Shown in pieces: positions 45,555 through 55,202 of a DNA stretch of 64,000 bases. This stretch comes from Oxalicibacterium flavum (GTDB lineage: Bacteria; Pseudomonadota; Gammaproteobacteria; Burkholderiales; Burkholderiaceae_D): NCBI RefSeq assembly GCF_014635065.1, contig NZ_BMCG01000001.1, positions 682,001 through 746,000 of the forward strand, in the 5' to 3' direction. Below the pieces are notes generated by a model. The model worked only from the letters and a program-made list of their open reading frames with translations. It was not told the DNA's origin and made no database searches. The position numbers and the translations under genes were made by a program. Each line of letters opens with the position of its first letter. The stretch's first letter is position 1.

Positions 45555-46139
45555 ATGAAATGGATTGCCTGTCTTCTTGCAGCGGCAGCGCTGAGTGCGT
45601 GCGCGTCGCCCAATCAGCGAAGCGAAACCGTCCGCATCTGTGATGAACAGGGATGCAGCGATCGGCCTCGCAATTCCTCCACCTTCGTTCCCGAAGATTC
45701 CATCAGTCCCGCCGAAGCGGAAAAAATCGCCAAGCTGACGGCGCTTGCCGAGAACGACCCGCGCGCAGCCTTCGACCTCGGCCTGCGCTATTTCCGCGGC
45801 GACGGCATCACCAAGAATTCTTACGAAGCGCTGAACTGGATGCGGCATGCCGCCGAACGCGGCGACGTCGAGGCGCAACTGGCGGTCGGGCGCTTCTATC
45901 TCATGGGGCTCGAAGAAATGGGCTCGGACCCGGCCGAAGCGGAAACCTGGCTTTCGCTGGCTGCCAGTCGAGGCAACGCGGAAGCCGCGAAGCTTCTCAA
46001 GCAGGCTCAACAGGCCAAGAAAGATGAGATCGAATACCGGCGCTGGGTCAATGCACATCGCCTGTACTGGTACGGGTACTGGGCAAACGGATACGTCTAT
46101 CGCGGCTATTGGCGCGATACCGCGTGGTATTTCCGCTAA
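45555..46139 (+). CDS. Sel1-repeat lipoprotein
   Basis: A 194-residue protein. The signal peptide MKWIACLLAAAALSAC has a lipobox (LSAC). Sel1/TPR-like repeats follow: PRAAFDLGLRYFRGDGITKN, YEALNWMRHAAERGDVEAQL and AETWLSLAASRGNAEAAKLL. The C-terminus is Tyr/Trp-rich (RLYWYGYWANGYVYRGYW). It is presumably membrane-anchored on the periplasmic side, acting in protein-protein contacts. It stands 43 bases before the CsgG-like gene and may form a unit with it. ATG 45555 places the signal peptide correctly. Confidence 0.85.
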   Translation: MKWIACLLAAAALSACASPNQRSETVRICDEQGCSDRPRNSSTFVPEDSISPAEAEKIAKLTALAENDPRAAFDLGLRYFRGDGITKNSYEALNWMRHAAERGDVEAQLAVGRFYLMGLEEMGSDPAEAETWLSLAASRGNAEAAKLLKQAQQAKKDEIEYRRWVNAHRLYWYGYWANGYVYRGYWRDTAWYFR

Positions 46140-46182
46140 CCGCCAGGGTTTCCCTTCTGTCATTCAATAATAAGGACCAAGC

Positions 46183-47019
46183 ATGTTCATCAAAAAAACG
46201 TTTGCCACCGCAGCACTGCTGCCTTTCGTTCTCTCGGGTTGCGTCGCGACCGGCGGTTCCGGTCTGGGAGGAATGCTGAGCACCGGCTCTTCGCCAACCG
46301 CAGCCTCGGGTGCGGCAGCCGGCGGCACCAGCGCCAATGCGAGCGACAATCTGGAACGCTGCGCCAAGCCGCTGGGCACGATCGCCGTTGACGATGGCCG
46401 CAACAAGGAATGGTTTGCCAGCTTTGGCGCCGCTACCAAGGTGACCAGCATCGAACCGCTGCTGCGCCTGGCCGTGCAGCAATCGAACTGCTTCGTCATC
46501 ACCGCGATCGGCAACAATCGCACCGATGCCCGCATTTCCGCCATCACCGACAAGCAGCGCAATTCGGGTGAATTCCGCGCAGGCTCCAAACAGCAGAAAG
46601 GTCAGCGCGTCGCCGCCGACTACTTCCTGGAGCCGGCCATCATCATCGACAACGACTCGACCGGCAAAGTGGCTGGCGCACTGGGTGGACTGATCGGCTC
46701 GAACGTGGGCAGGCTCGCCGGCTCGCTGGAATCCAAGGTCTCCGTCGTGACGCTGACGCTGTATGACATCCGTTCGTCGGTACAGATCGCCATTTCGGAA
46801 GGCAATGCCACGGCAACCAATTACGGTGCTGCGCTTGGCGCGTTCGGCGGTGGCGCCGCCGGCAGCCTGGGCGGCTTCTCGCGCACGCCGGAAGGCAAGG
46901 CGACGGTCGCGGCGTTTGTCGATTCCTACAACCAGATGGTCGTTGCACTGCGCAACTACAAGGCGCAGGAAGTGGAAGGCGGCCTGGGCCGCGGCGGCAA
47001 GCTCAAGGTCGGCAAGTAA
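46183..47019 (+). CDS. CsgG/HfaB-like lipoprotein
   Basis: A 278-residue lipoprotein: signal MFIKKTFATAALLPFVLSGC with lipobox LSGC, a Gly/Ser/Ala-rich linker (about 22-55), then a domain like the CsgG/HfaB family (PLLRLAVQQSNCFVITAIG, ADYFLEPAIIID, VSVVTLTLYDIRSSVQIAIS). Relatives form outer-membrane secretion or adhesion complexes, but curli genes are absent here. The ribosome site AAGGA precedes the ATG. A terminator follows. Probably paired with the Sel1 lipoprotein just upstream. Confidence 0.82.
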   Translation: MFIKKTFATAALLPFVLSGCVATGGSGLGGMLSTGSSPTAASGAAAGGTSANASDNLERCAKPLGTIAVDDGRNKEWFASFGAATKVTSIEPLLRLAVQQSNCFVITAIGNNRTDARISAITDKQRNSGEFRAGSKQQKGQRVAADYFLEPAIIIDNDSTGKVAGALGGLIGSNVGRLAGSLESKVSVVTLTLYDIRSSVQIAISEGNATATNYGAALGAFGGGAAGSLGGFSRTPEGKATVAAFVDSYNQMVVALRNYKAQEVEGGLGRGGKLKVGK

Positions 47020-47045
47020 CGACCTCGCCGTCTGCAGTAACGACA

Positions 47046-47075
47046 GGGCGCGTCCTTCGAGAGGCGCCCTTTTTA
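47046..47075 (+). terminator. Rho-independent terminator after the CsgG-like gene
   Basis: Arms GGGCGC and GCGCCC (47046-47051 with 47064-47069) followed by five T. Confidence 0.82.
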
Positions 47076-47167
47076 TTTCCTCGCCTCGATCGCGAATTCT
47101 TGCAAAGCGGCGCGAGCGAATGTCGCAACCACCCGGTGCAATACGCCCGTTTTGACCGGGCAAAAGA

Positions 47168-47187
47168 AAACCCGCCGCAGCGGGTTT
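47168..47187. terminator. Terminator-like hairpin for the leftward small gene
   Basis: AAACCCGC and GCGGGTTT (47168-47175 with 47180-47187), CGCA loop, with an A-rich left flank that reads as a T-rich tail on the minus strand. It lies 42 bases past the stop of the gene at 47230. Confidence 0.78.
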
Positions 47188-47229
47188 ATCTGATTCTCCT
47201 GGCCGGCTGTTGCCGACAGAAGCACTTGC

Positions 47230-47436
47230 TTAGTGTGCAGCGCGCTGCTGCGTGCTCGCCGGCGCGCTGTTCTGCACCAGTGGCGAATGCATGAATGCCT
47301 GGATTTCCGGGCTCTTGGAGTAATCGGCAGGTTCGGTCTTGTAGGTCATGGCGTACGCCGCTTCGGCAGCGCTTTGCTCGACGCCGCTTTGTACCAGAGC
47401 CGCGATCCAGCGGTCTTTCCAGTATTGTGCACTCAT
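47230..47436 (-). CDS. Small conserved protein, paralogue of the gene at 41785
   Basis: A 68-residue protein, MSAQYWKDRWIAALVQSG with AAEAAYAMTYKTEPADYSKS and PEIQAFM. It shares the YW(R/K)DRW, AEAA and PAD.SKSPE.QA.M blocks with the protein at 41785-41994; the last 15 residues differ. Family unknown to me. It has its own terminator. The ribosome site GGAAG stands before the ATG. Confidence 0.75.
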   Translation of the reverse strand: MSAQYWKDRWIAALVQSGVEQSAAEAAYAMTYKTEPADYSKSPEIQAFMHSPLVQNSAPASTQQRAAH

Positions 47437-47654
47437 TGCTTCCTCTTCCTTTTCACGATGACGGGATGTCGGATTTCCGATCGGACCAGCCCTCTTCTAG
47501 GGAACATTGTCGCGCTGCCGTCAATGAACAGATCGGCAGCAAACCGGTAATCACAAACTTTTCAACCGAAAATTATAGCGTGCAATGGCGACAAAAGCCC
47601 TGGTTTTGCATGATTTGCAAGCCGAGTGCCCCATCCGGCTCGCTGCGGCCATGT

Positions 47655-49706
47655 TCAGGCCAGCAGGCGCACGGTGAATTCGGTGCCCTTGCCCGGCTCG
47701 CTGGCAACCGTGATGGTGCCGCCGTAGCGCGCCACCAGCGTGTAGCTGATCGACAGACCCAGGCCCGTGCCCTGCTGGCGCTTGGTGGTGAAGAAGGCGT
47801 CGAAGATGCGCGCCTGGTCTTCCTTGCGGATGCCGGCACCAGTGTCGCGTACGGCGATGGTGATGCCGCTCTTGCCGTCCTCGTTCCAGTCGGCGGTGCG
47901 GATGGTCAGCCTGCCGCCGTCCTTCATCGCATGGATCGCGTTGGTGAAGAGATTGATGAGTACCTGCTGCAGTTCGCCGGCGTTGAACGGGATCGGATTG
48001 CCGGCACCCTTGTCATGCGTCACGGCAATGCCGTTCTGGTTGAGAAGATGGCGCACCAGCACCAGCGAATCGGCGACCACGTCATCGACATGGATGGTAT
48101 CCACATAGCCGGCGAAGTCTTCGGGACTGGCAAACTGCAGCAGCTTGGAGACGATGGTATTGATGCGGTAGATCTGCTGATCCATCAGCTGCAGTTCGCC
48201 GGCCACCGGCGCCGCATGCGCGCCGAGTGCGTCGCGCAGCACGTCGAGATTGCCTTGCAGGACCGCGATCGGGTTGTTGATCTCGTGCGCGACACCGGCT
48301 GTGATCTCGCCGATGGACGCGAGCTTCTCGGCCAGTACCAGCTGCTTCTGCGTCTGCTGCAGCAGGGCGTTAGCCCTCTCGAGTTCCGCGGTGCGCTCCA
48401 TGACCTTGCGGTCGAGCTGGTCGCCCCACGCCTTGAGCTCGGCATTCTGCGCGGCGATGGTGTCGAGCAGTTCATCCAGGTGCAGCGACAGCTTGCCGAT
48501 CTCGTCGCCCAGCACGGCGCTGCCGGTGCGCGCATGCAGGTCGCCCTGCTGCACTGCCGTCATGGTGCGGTTCATGCCGGCCAGCGGCAGATAGATGCCG
48601 CGTGCCACGCGCAGCGAGAAGAACACGCCGACGATGCAGATGCCGCCGAACAGCGCCGCCAGCAACAGGATCACGGCCTGGCGCGCGGCGCGGAACGGCG
48701 CTTCCAGATAGCCGACGTAGAGCATGCCGATGCGCTCGCCGAAGCTGTCGGCAATCGGTTCGTAGGCCGAGATGTACCAGTCGTGCACGACGAAGGCGCG
48801 GTCCAGCCAGGTGCGGCCTTCGCCGAGCACGTGGTTGCGCACGATCTGTGAGGCGCGCGTGCCGAGCGCGCGCTGCTCGCCGAACAGACGCACGTTGGTG
48901 GCGATGCGCATGTCGTCGATGAACAGCGTGGCGGTGCCGTCGCTGCCGGCCGGCAGCGAACCCGGCGCATAGACGAGACTGTTCATGGTATCGACGAAGC
49001 CGAGATTCTGGTTCAGCAGCACGCCGCCTTCGAGCACGCCGAGCAGACGACCATTGGCATCGCGCACCGGCGTGGCGGAATGGATCACCATGCCGCTGTC
49101 GATGACGGTCTTGGTCGTCGGCTCGGCATTGTCGGTCGGGACCAGTTCGATGTGCGCGCGCTGTGCGAGGCTGTGGTCGATGGCCTTGAGCTGGATGCCC
49201 GAGTACAGGTCGATGTCGGTCTGCGCGCGCCCCTGCAGGGCAGACGCCACCACCGGCCAGAATGCGTGATCGGCGAGCATGCCGCCTTCGCCCGGATGCG
49301 AGCTGGCCTGCACCGTCCCGCGCGCGTCCAGCAGGTTCAGAAAGTCGAGATTCAGTTCTGCCTGCTTGCGCTGCAGCAGTTGCTGCAGGCTTTGCCGATC
49401 GCCGCCGTCGATGGTGACGACCAGCGCATGCGCGTCGCCGAGGCTGGCGACGTCCGAACCCACACGCTCCTGCACGTGATTGAAGTATTCGTGCGCCACC
49501 GCAAGGTCGCTGCTGACCTTGAACGTCAGCAGGCGGTCGTAGTAGGCCAGGCCCCAGTAGAAGATCAGAAAGAACAGGATCGGCAGCACGGTGAGAAAGG
49601 GCACCAGCGCCACCAGCAGCAGCTTGGTGCGCACCGAGGCATTGCGCAGCGGGCGCCATGCGCGCCACGCCTGCCACGCAGGAACGTGATCAGCCGACAT
49701 GACCAT
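47655..49706 (-). CDS. Membrane sensor histidine kinase
   Basis: A 683-residue protein. Membrane segments at about 28-52 (LLLVALVPFLTVLPILFF) and 344-366 (VILLLAALFGGICIVGVFF) enclose a periplasmic double-cache-like sensor domain (about 55-340). A HAMP linker (367-420), a coiled coil and the HisKA motif EITAGVAHEINNPIA with His474 follow, then the ATPase boxes NLFTNAIHAMKDGG, RDTGAGI and QGTGLGLSI. It phosphorylates the adjacent NtrC-type regulator, whose stop lies 6 bases before this start. With the oxalate/formate transporter upstream, a carboxylate is a plausible signal, as in DctB-type kinases. Confidence 0.93.
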   Translation of the reverse strand: MVMSADHVPAWQAWRAWRPLRNASVRTKLLLVALVPFLTVLPILFFLIFYWGLAYYDRLLTFKVSSDLAVAHEYFNHVQERVGSDVASLGDAHALVVTIDGGDRQSLQQLLQRKQAELNLDFLNLLDARGTVQASSHPGEGGMLADHAFWPVVASALQGRAQTDIDLYSGIQLKAIDHSLAQRAHIELVPTDNAEPTTKTVIDSGMVIHSATPVRDANGRLLGVLEGGVLLNQNLGFVDTMNSLVYAPGSLPAGSDGTATLFIDDMRIATNVRLFGEQRALGTRASQIVRNHVLGEGRTWLDRAFVVHDWYISAYEPIADSFGERIGMLYVGYLEAPFRAARQAVILLLAALFGGICIVGVFFSLRVARGIYLPLAGMNRTMTAVQQGDLHARTGSAVLGDEIGKLSLHLDELLDTIAAQNAELKAWGDQLDRKVMERTAELERANALLQQTQKQLVLAEKLASIGEITAGVAHEINNPIAVLQGNLDVLRDALGAHAAPVAGELQLMDQQIYRINTIVSKLLQFASPEDFAGYVDTIHVDDVVADSLVLVRHLLNQNGIAVTHDKGAGNPIPFNAGELQQVLINLFTNAIHAMKDGGRLTIRTADWNEDGKSGITIAVRDTGAGIRKEDQARIFDAFFTTKRQQGTGLGLSISYTLVARYGGTITVASEPGKGTEFTVRLLA

Positions 49707-49712
49707 GCACCG

Positions 49713-51095
<1,383 letters not shown>

Positions 51096-51154
51096 GGCGC
51101 GGGAACGCGGATACGCATCATGGAAGTCGCTGGACTGTCATGTTCGCACAAAAG

Positions 51155-51180
51155 AAAGAGGGGCATATGCCCCTCTTTTT
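51155..51180. terminator. Bidirectional terminator
   Basis: A 24-base perfect palindrome with arms AAAGAGGGGCAT and ATGCCCCTCTTT (51155-51178), followed by a T-run. It ends the transporter operon and separates it from the regulator genes. Confidence 0.88.
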
Positions 51181-51198
51181 GCGACAGGTGACTACCTG

Positions 51199-51348
51199 TC
51201 AGGAGAACAGTGCCATCGCCTTTTGCAAGGTGGACCAGACGCCCCACGACAGCGGCACGCCGACGAACAGCCAGAACAGCACGACTGCGAATGCGGGAGT
51301 GCGCGATACGGTTTCCTGGGCGTCATGTTGCATGGTGGTGGTATTCAT
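51199..51348 (-). CDS. Small membrane companion of the oxalate/formate MFS transporter
   Basis: A 49-residue protein starting MNTTTMQHDAQETVSRTP, with one membrane helix (AFAVVLFWLFVGVPLSWGVW). It has a perfect AAGGAG ribosome site and follows the transporter stop by 18 bases. Short proteins of this kind are found next to OFA-family transporters in related bacteria and may be a small subunit; that role is an inference. It is followed by a terminator, so the pair is one operon. Confidence 0.82.
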   Translation of the reverse strand: MNTTTMQHDAQETVSRTPAFAVVLFWLFVGVPLSWGVWSTLQKAMALFS

Positions 51349-51366
51349 GTGTGTCTCCTTGGTTGA

Positions 51367-52779
51367 TCAGCGGGCGCCGGCGGGCTGCATGCCGCCGACG
51401 GATACGGATGGGGAAGGCGCAGCCGGCTTGACGGCATCTTCCTGCATGTAATGTTTGGCGTTGACCGGACGGATCGCCAGATTGCACAGGAAGCCGATCA
51501 GCAGCAAGCCGGCCATGATGTACATCGTCACGGTGTAGGCGTCGCCGGCCGGCACGCCCTGGCCGATCTGGTATTCGCGGATGTAGTTGACCAGCACCGG
51601 ACCCAGCACGCCGGCCGTGGCCCAGGCCGTCAGCACACGACCGTGAATGCCGCCGACGTACTTGGTGCCGAACAGGTCGGCCAGGTAGGCCGGCAGGGTC
51701 GAGAAGCCACCGCCGTACATGCTGATGACCAGCGCATAGAAGGCGACGAACAGACCGATGCTGCCGATGTGTCCCATGTAGGGCACGGCGGCATACAGGG
51801 CGGCGCCGACCACGAAGAAGATGAAGTAGGTCATCTTGCGGCCGATGTAGTCCGAGGCCGACGACCAGAACAGGCGGCCGCCCATGTTGAACAGGCTCAG
51901 CAGGCCGACGAAGCCGGCGGCAGCAGCCGGCGTCACCGCGCCCTTGAAGGTTTCCTGGATCATCAGCGACGCCTGACTCAGCACGCCGATGCCGGCGGTC
52001 ACGTTCAGACACAGCACGATCCACAGCAGATAGAACTGCGGCGTCTTCATGGCCTGGTCGATGTGCACGTTGGCCTTGGTGATCAGCTTGTTCTGCACGG
52101 CCGGCGGCGTCCAGCCTTCCGGCTTCCAGTCGGCGGCCGGAATGCGGATGCTGAAGGCACCGATCATCATCGAGATGAAATAGATGACGCCCATGATGAC
52201 GAAGGTTTCGATCACGCCGACCGAGGTGGCCGACTTGAAGTGGTCCATCAAAAAGACGGCCAGCGGTGCGCCGATCATCGCACCGCCGCCGAAACCCATG
52301 ATGGCCAGACCGGTGGCCAGACCGCGACGGTCCGGAAACCACTTGATCAGGGTCGAGACCGGCGAGACATAGCCAAGACCGAGACCAATGCCGCTCAGCA
52401 CGCCATAGCCCAGATAGACCAGCCAGATCTGGTGCAGATGCACGCCGAGCGCGGCGACGAGGAAACCGCCGCCGAAACAGCAGGCGGCGACGAACATGGT
52501 CAGGCGCGGGCCGACCTTTTCCAGCCACTTACCGCCGAAAGCGGCCGACAGGCCGAGGAAGAAGATCGCGATGCTGAAGATCCAGCCCAGCGTGGTGAGC
52601 TTCCAGTCATCGGGCGCCGGGCTGTCGACGCCGATGACCTTGGACAAGGGACCGTTGAACACACTGAAGGCATAGGCCTGGCCGATGCACAGATGCACCG
52701 CCAGCGCCGACGGCGGCACCATCCAGCGGTTGAAGCCGGGGCGAGCGACGCTGTTTTCTTTCGCTAGGAAGCCGAACAT
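51367..52779 (-). CDS. OFA-family (oxalate/formate antiporter-like) MFS transporter
   Basis: A 470-residue protein with twelve membrane segments. N-terminal FNRWMVPPSALAVHLCIGQA continuing into YAFSVFNGPL, GYGVLSGIGLGLGYVSPVST with KWFPDRRGLATGLAIMGFG, and a long central loop with PEGWTPP are typical of the OxlT/OFA group. It may exchange oxalate for formate or carry a related monocarboxylate. ATG 52779 has AGGAG; an upstream frame of 13 codons was dropped. The perfect sigma-54 motif upstream and the NtrC-type genes downstream suggest induction by its substrate. Confidence 0.88.
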   Translation of the reverse strand: MFGFLAKENSVARPGFNRWMVPPSALAVHLCIGQAYAFSVFNGPLSKVIGVDSPAPDDWKLTTLGWIFSIAIFFLGLSAAFGGKWLEKVGPRLTMFVAACCFGGGFLVAALGVHLHQIWLVYLGYGVLSGIGLGLGYVSPVSTLIKWFPDRRGLATGLAIMGFGGGAMIGAPLAVFLMDHFKSATSVGVIETFVIMGVIYFISMMIGAFSIRIPAADWKPEGWTPPAVQNKLITKANVHIDQAMKTPQFYLLWIVLCLNVTAGIGVLSQASLMIQETFKGAVTPAAAAGFVGLLSLFNMGGRLFWSSASDYIGRKMTYFIFFVVGAALYAAVPYMGHIGSIGLFVAFYALVISMYGGGFSTLPAYLADLFGTKYVGGIHGRVLTAWATAGVLGPVLVNYIREYQIGQGVPAGDAYTVTMYIMAGLLLIGFLCNLAIRPVNAKHYMQEDAVKPAAPSPSVSVGGMQPAGAR

Positions 52780-52893
52780 GGATATCTCCTGAAGTCGGTT
52801 CACGACGTCTTGCGTCATGACGTTTTAAAGCGATGCATGGCTGCATCGTCGTTATCGAATTGAGCCGGCCCGATTGCCGGTGGGGTCTTTAAC

Positions 52894-52908
52894 GCAATCG
52901 ATGTGCCA
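52894..52908 (-). promoter_or_regulatory. Sigma-54 promoter of the OFA transporter
   Basis: On the minus strand the sequence reads TGGCAC, five bases, TTGC, a full match to the -24/-12 sigma-54 consensus. It lies 115 bases before the transporter ATG. The neighbouring NtrC-type regulator is the natural activator. Confidence 0.85.
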
Positions 52909-52970
52909 GTTATGACAAAACGGTTAAATGCTTGATATATATGGATTTTCTATTTCAGATATTCAGCAGC

Positions 52971-53012
52971 GGCGGGACAAATTGACGCGAACGACGGACA
53001 AAATGTCCCGCC
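52971..53012. promoter_or_regulatory. Inverted repeat, candidate activator site for the NtrC-type regulator
   Basis: GGCGGGACA (52971-52979) and TGTCCCGCC (53004-53012) form 9-bp perfect arms, with an inner palindrome GGACA AAA TGTCC at 52996-53008. The distance of about 60-120 bases upstream of the sigma-54 motif is typical of enhancer sites. Confidence 0.55.
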
Positions 53013-53066
53013 ACCCGGAAGAAGGGAACCGCAGCCGGTAGCGCGGAAACCACACACGCCCACAAT

Positions 53067-53095
53067 TTCGCTATGTAGTTCAAATATATAACGCT
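53067..53095. promoter_or_regulatory. ModE (molybdate) operator-like box 1
   Basis: TTCGCTATGTA, 7 bases, TATATAACGCT. Against the Mo-box consensus ATCGCTATATA-N6/7-TATATAACGAT this matches 19 of 22 positions. It lies immediately before a possible -10 (TATACT), a position suited to repression. Confidence 0.7.
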
Positions 53096-53116
53096 TATAC
53101 TCTCGCCTTTTCGCCA

Positions 53117-53144
53117 ATCGCTATTGCCTTTTGGATATAGCGAT
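53117..53144. promoter_or_regulatory. ModE (molybdate) operator-like box 2
   Basis: ATCGCTATTGC, 6 bases, GATATAGCGAT. The outer arms ATCGCTAT and ATAGCGAT are perfectly inverted. It matches the Mo-box consensus at 17 of 22 positions and lies 36 bases before the TonB receptor ATG. Confidence 0.68.
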
Positions 53145-53179
53145 CGAGGTCAACACCGCAACAGAGAAAAGGGAGTGAA

Positions 53180-55189
53180 ATGAAGAACACGCTGTCCCGC
53201 ACCGCCATTGCCGCATCGCTGATGCTGGCATTCGGTGCCGTCCATGCCGCCGAGTCGGAATCCAACGTCTTCACGCTGGGAGAAATCCAGGTTGCCGGCA
53301 GCAACAACGCCGTGCCTGCCACCGGCGGCACCAAGGTCACGCGCGAGGACCTCGACGACTTCAACCGCGAAACCGTGGTCGATGCGCTCAATCTGATGTC
53401 CGGCATCACCACCACTGGCGGCGGACAGCGCAACGAACGCATGGTCTATGTGCGCGGCTTCGACAGCCGGCAGGTGCCGGTCTTCATCGACGGCATTCCC
53501 GTCTACATTCCCTATGACGGCAACGTCGATCTGGCGCGCTTCACGACCTACGACCTCGCATCGATCGAAGTCGCCAAGGGCTTCAGTTCGGTACTGTACG
53601 GCTCCAACACCATTGGCGGCGCCATCAATCTGGTGACGCGACGTCCGGTCAAGGCCTTCGAAGGCAACGTCGGCGTCGGCGTGCGCAGCAACGACAAGTT
53701 CGACGGCAATGGCACCAGCACCCACGTCAATCTCGGCACCAACCAGGGCATGTGGTATGCGCAGCTTGGCCTGTCGTATCTGGACCGCGACAGCTACACC
53801 CTGTCGCGCGATTTCATTCCCGTACCCGATCAACCGGACAGGGAACGTCGCAATACCTACAACACGGACAAGAAGATCAATATCAAGGTCGGCCTGACGC
53901 CCAACGCGACCGATGAATACTCGATCAATTACATCAACCAGAAAGGCGAGAAAGGCAGCGCTCCTTATGCAGGCACAGAGAATGTCACCGCCCGCTACTG
54001 GCAATGGCCGGCATGGGACAAGGAAAGTCTCTACTTCATTTCCAACACGGCCATTGGAGATGTCTCCTATCTCAAGGTCCGCGCCTACTACGACAAGTTC
54101 AAGAATCGCCTGAGCTCCTTCGACGATGCGACCTATTCGACCGTAACCAAAGGCTATGCATTTCACAGCTTCTACGACGACCATACCTATGGCGGTAGCG
54201 TGGAATACGGCACCAAACTGTCGGACGCGAATACGCTGAAAGTCGCCCTGCATCTGAAAGAAGACGTTCACAAGGAACACAACCTGGGTGAACCGGAGCA
54301 GCGCTCCGAAGACCGTACGACGTCCATCAGCATCGAGGACACCCATCGCCTGACGGAAAAGCTCGACCTGATCGTGGGCGCCAGCTACGACAAGCGCAAG
54401 GAAAAAGGCGCTCAGAAGTACGACAAGACCCGCGGCCTGTACGACTTCCCGGTGAAGGATTCGTCCGCATTCAATCCGCAGGCCGGGTTGATCTATCACA
54501 CGTCGGAAACCGGCAACGCGTATTTCACCATCGCCCGCAAATCGCGCTTCCCAACCATCAAGCAACGCTACTCCGGCGGGCTGGGAACGGCGATTCCCAA
54601 TCCCGATCTCAACGTCGAGCGTGCCGTCAACTATCAGTTGGGCTTCTCCGAAAAACTGAACCCGAAAGTTCGTGTCGATGCCGCGATCTTCTACAGCGAC
54701 ATCACCGACATGATGCAATCGAATGAAGTGCCGGGAACGGTTTGCGACAAGGGAAATCTCTGCACCCAGATGCAGAACGTGGGCAAGGTCTCGAGCAAGG
54801 GCATCGAGCTTGGCGTCACTGCAGCCGTTACCAATACGCTGGAACTCGGCGGCAACTACACCTATCTCGACCGGAAGAACAAGTCCGATTCGAAATTCCT
54901 GACCGATGTGCCCGCGCACAAGCTGTTCACCTACGCCAGATGGGCAGCCACGCCGAGCCTGAACGTCATCGGCAATGCGGAATACAACTCCAAGCGTTAC
55001 ACCAACGACAGCGGCACGCGCATCGCGGGCGCCTACACGCTGGTCAACGCAAAACTCAGCTACACGCTGCAGAAAGATGTGACGCTGGAAGCCGGCGTCA
55101 ACAATCTGTTTGACCGCAATTACGCCTATACCGAAGGCTATTATGAAGAAGGCCGCAACTTCTTCGCCAACCTGAACTACCGCTTCTAG
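53180..55189 (+). CDS. TonB-dependent outer-membrane receptor
   Basis: A 669-residue receptor: signal peptide MKNTLSRTAIAASLMLAFGAVHA, plug domain with EDLDDFNRETVVDALNLMSG, YVRGFDSRQVPVFIDGIPV and LYGSNTIGGAINLVTRRP, then a 22-strand-type barrel ending in the outer-membrane signature FFANLNYRF. Such receptors bring metal chelates or other large solutes across the outer membrane with TonB energy. No Fur box was found, but two ModE-type boxes precede it, so the substrate may be molybdate or a molybdenum chelate. First gene of a three-gene operon; the next start is 13 bases away. Confidence 0.93.
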   Translation: MKNTLSRTAIAASLMLAFGAVHAAESESNVFTLGEIQVAGSNNAVPATGGTKVTREDLDDFNRETVVDALNLMSGITTTGGGQRNERMVYVRGFDSRQVPVFIDGIPVYIPYDGNVDLARFTTYDLASIEVAKGFSSVLYGSNTIGGAINLVTRRPVKAFEGNVGVGVRSNDKFDGNGTSTHVNLGTNQGMWYAQLGLSYLDRDSYTLSRDFIPVPDQPDRERRNTYNTDKKINIKVGLTPNATDEYSINYINQKGEKGSAPYAGTENVTARYWQWPAWDKESLYFISNTAIGDVSYLKVRAYYDKFKNRLSSFDDATYSTVTKGYAFHSFYDDHTYGGSVEYGTKLSDANTLKVALHLKEDVHKEHNLGEPEQRSEDRTTSISIEDTHRLTEKLDLIVGASYDKRKEKGAQKYDKTRGLYDFPVKDSSAFNPQAGLIYHTSETGNAYFTIARKSRFPTIKQRYSGGLGTAIPNPDLNVERAVNYQLGFSEKLNPKVRVDAAIFYSDITDMMQSNEVPGTVCDKGNLCTQMQNVGKVSSKGIELGVTAAVTNTLELGGNYTYLDRKNKSDSKFLTDVPAHKLFTYARWAATPSLNVIGNAEYNSKRYTNDSGTRIAGAYTLVNAKLSYTLQKDVTLEAGVNNLFDRNYAYTEGYYEEGRNFFANLNYRF

Positions 55190-55202
55190 GCAGGAACGCT
55201 TC

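Larger units (their letters stand above)
52780..53179. other. Divergent control region between the OFA transporter and the TonB receptor operon
   Basis: The 400 bases contain no gene but dense control signals. Leftward there is a sigma-54 promoter (52894-52908) with an inverted repeat 60-120 bases upstream (52971-53012). Rightward there are two tandem ModE-type boxes (53067-53095 and 53117-53144) around a possible -10 TATACT (53096-53101). Each is listed separately. Confidence 0.75.

Noticed and set aside
52780-53179. Fur box in front of the TonB receptor
   Set aside because: No sequence close to the GATAAT/ATTATC pattern was found; the clear inverted repeats are ModE-type and regulator-type.
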